From positions 1-21,181 of the forward strand of contig CAZIOU010000015.1 of NCBI GenBank assembly GCA_964540995.1: a stretch of 21,181 bases of DNA, written 5' to 3'. A program made the translations under genes and the position numbers. Of the stretch, positions 21,170-21,181 are shown one piece after another. The DNA comes from JAZDLR01 sp964540995. Its GTDB lineage: Bacteria > Patescibacteriota > Patescibacteriia > UBA1558 > 2-01-FULL-52-15. The number at the start of each line of letters is the position of its first letter. Position 1 is the stretch's first letter. The notes beneath the pieces are model-generated. The model was not told the DNA's origin. It saw only the letters and a list, made by a program, of their open reading frames with translations, and made no database searches.

Positions 21170-21181
21170 GCTTTTTACCTC

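Noticed and set aside
1..21181. tRNA or rRNA genes
   Set aside because: I looked for T-arm (GGTTCGA-type) and acceptor patterns on both strands and saw none that fold; a covariance-model scan was not possible.

Overview
The window looks like a piece of a small-genome bacterium of the Candidate Phyla Radiation (Patescibacteria, probably the Parcubacteria side). This is an inference. It rests on moderate-to-low GC, the standard genetic code (TGA is a stop), very tight gene packing with frequent TAATG/ATGA stop-start overlaps, few strong Shine-Dalgarno sites, many small unassigned genes, histidine kinases with multi-TM N-termini, a SpeD-like protein, and a GIY-YIG gene bracketed by palindromic repeats. 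No 16S gene is present to confirm it.

Layout. Positions 1-1088 hold the end of rpsB, then tsf, then a previously hidden 26-residue Cys-rich mini-gene, closed by a bidirectional terminator. Positions 1099-1650 (minus) hold a small unknown gene behind a strong promoter and a roughly 150-nt leader with three stem-loops, the third a textbook intrinsic terminator. This is either an attenuator or a stand-alone small RNA.

Positions 1682-5557 (minus) are the first unusual system. A 32-residue basic peptide with a Glu...Met-Tyr-Tyr tail is followed by a perfect 12-bp hairpin, a radical SAM/SPASM maturase with a PqqD-like N-terminus, a methyltransferase, two HExxH metallopeptidase-like proteins and a Cys-His-Asp transglutaminase/papain-like protein. 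This reads as a candidate ribosomally made, post-translationally modified peptide (RiPP) or PQQ-like cofactor pathway.

Positions 5896-9485 (plus) are mostly housekeeping: GAPDH, an acidic unknown, CysS, and a TraB/Tiki-like protein. Positions 9486-11972 (minus) form an overlapping operon: a SpeD-like pyruvoyl-enzyme homologue with an altered active site, a nucleotidyltransferase and LysS.

Positions 12378-15967 (plus) are the second unusual system. Three tandem stand-alone seven-TM sensor-domain proteins are followed by a divergent asparaginase-fold protein and a nucleoside-deoxyribosyltransferase-like/ribbon-helix-helix fusion. The genes are 1 nt apart or overlapping and end at a strong terminator. 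Positions 16019-16428 are a compact GIY-YIG unit flanked by inverted repeats. Positions 16500-21032 hold an alpha/beta hydrolase, a methyltransferase, a large histidine kinase whose N-terminus resembles the three orphan sensors, and a 43-residue membrane peptide.

A shared control signal ties several regions together. The heptamer AGCCGTC recurs in intergenic regions beside promoters. At 12115-12180 (minus) and 21104-21169 (plus) the whole arrangement TTGACA-16-TAAAAT-12-AGCCGTC-12-AGCCGTC is reproduced with identical spacing. A palindromic version overlaps the start of the three-sensor operon. The ribbon-helix-helix protein of that operon is one candidate for the cognate regulator.
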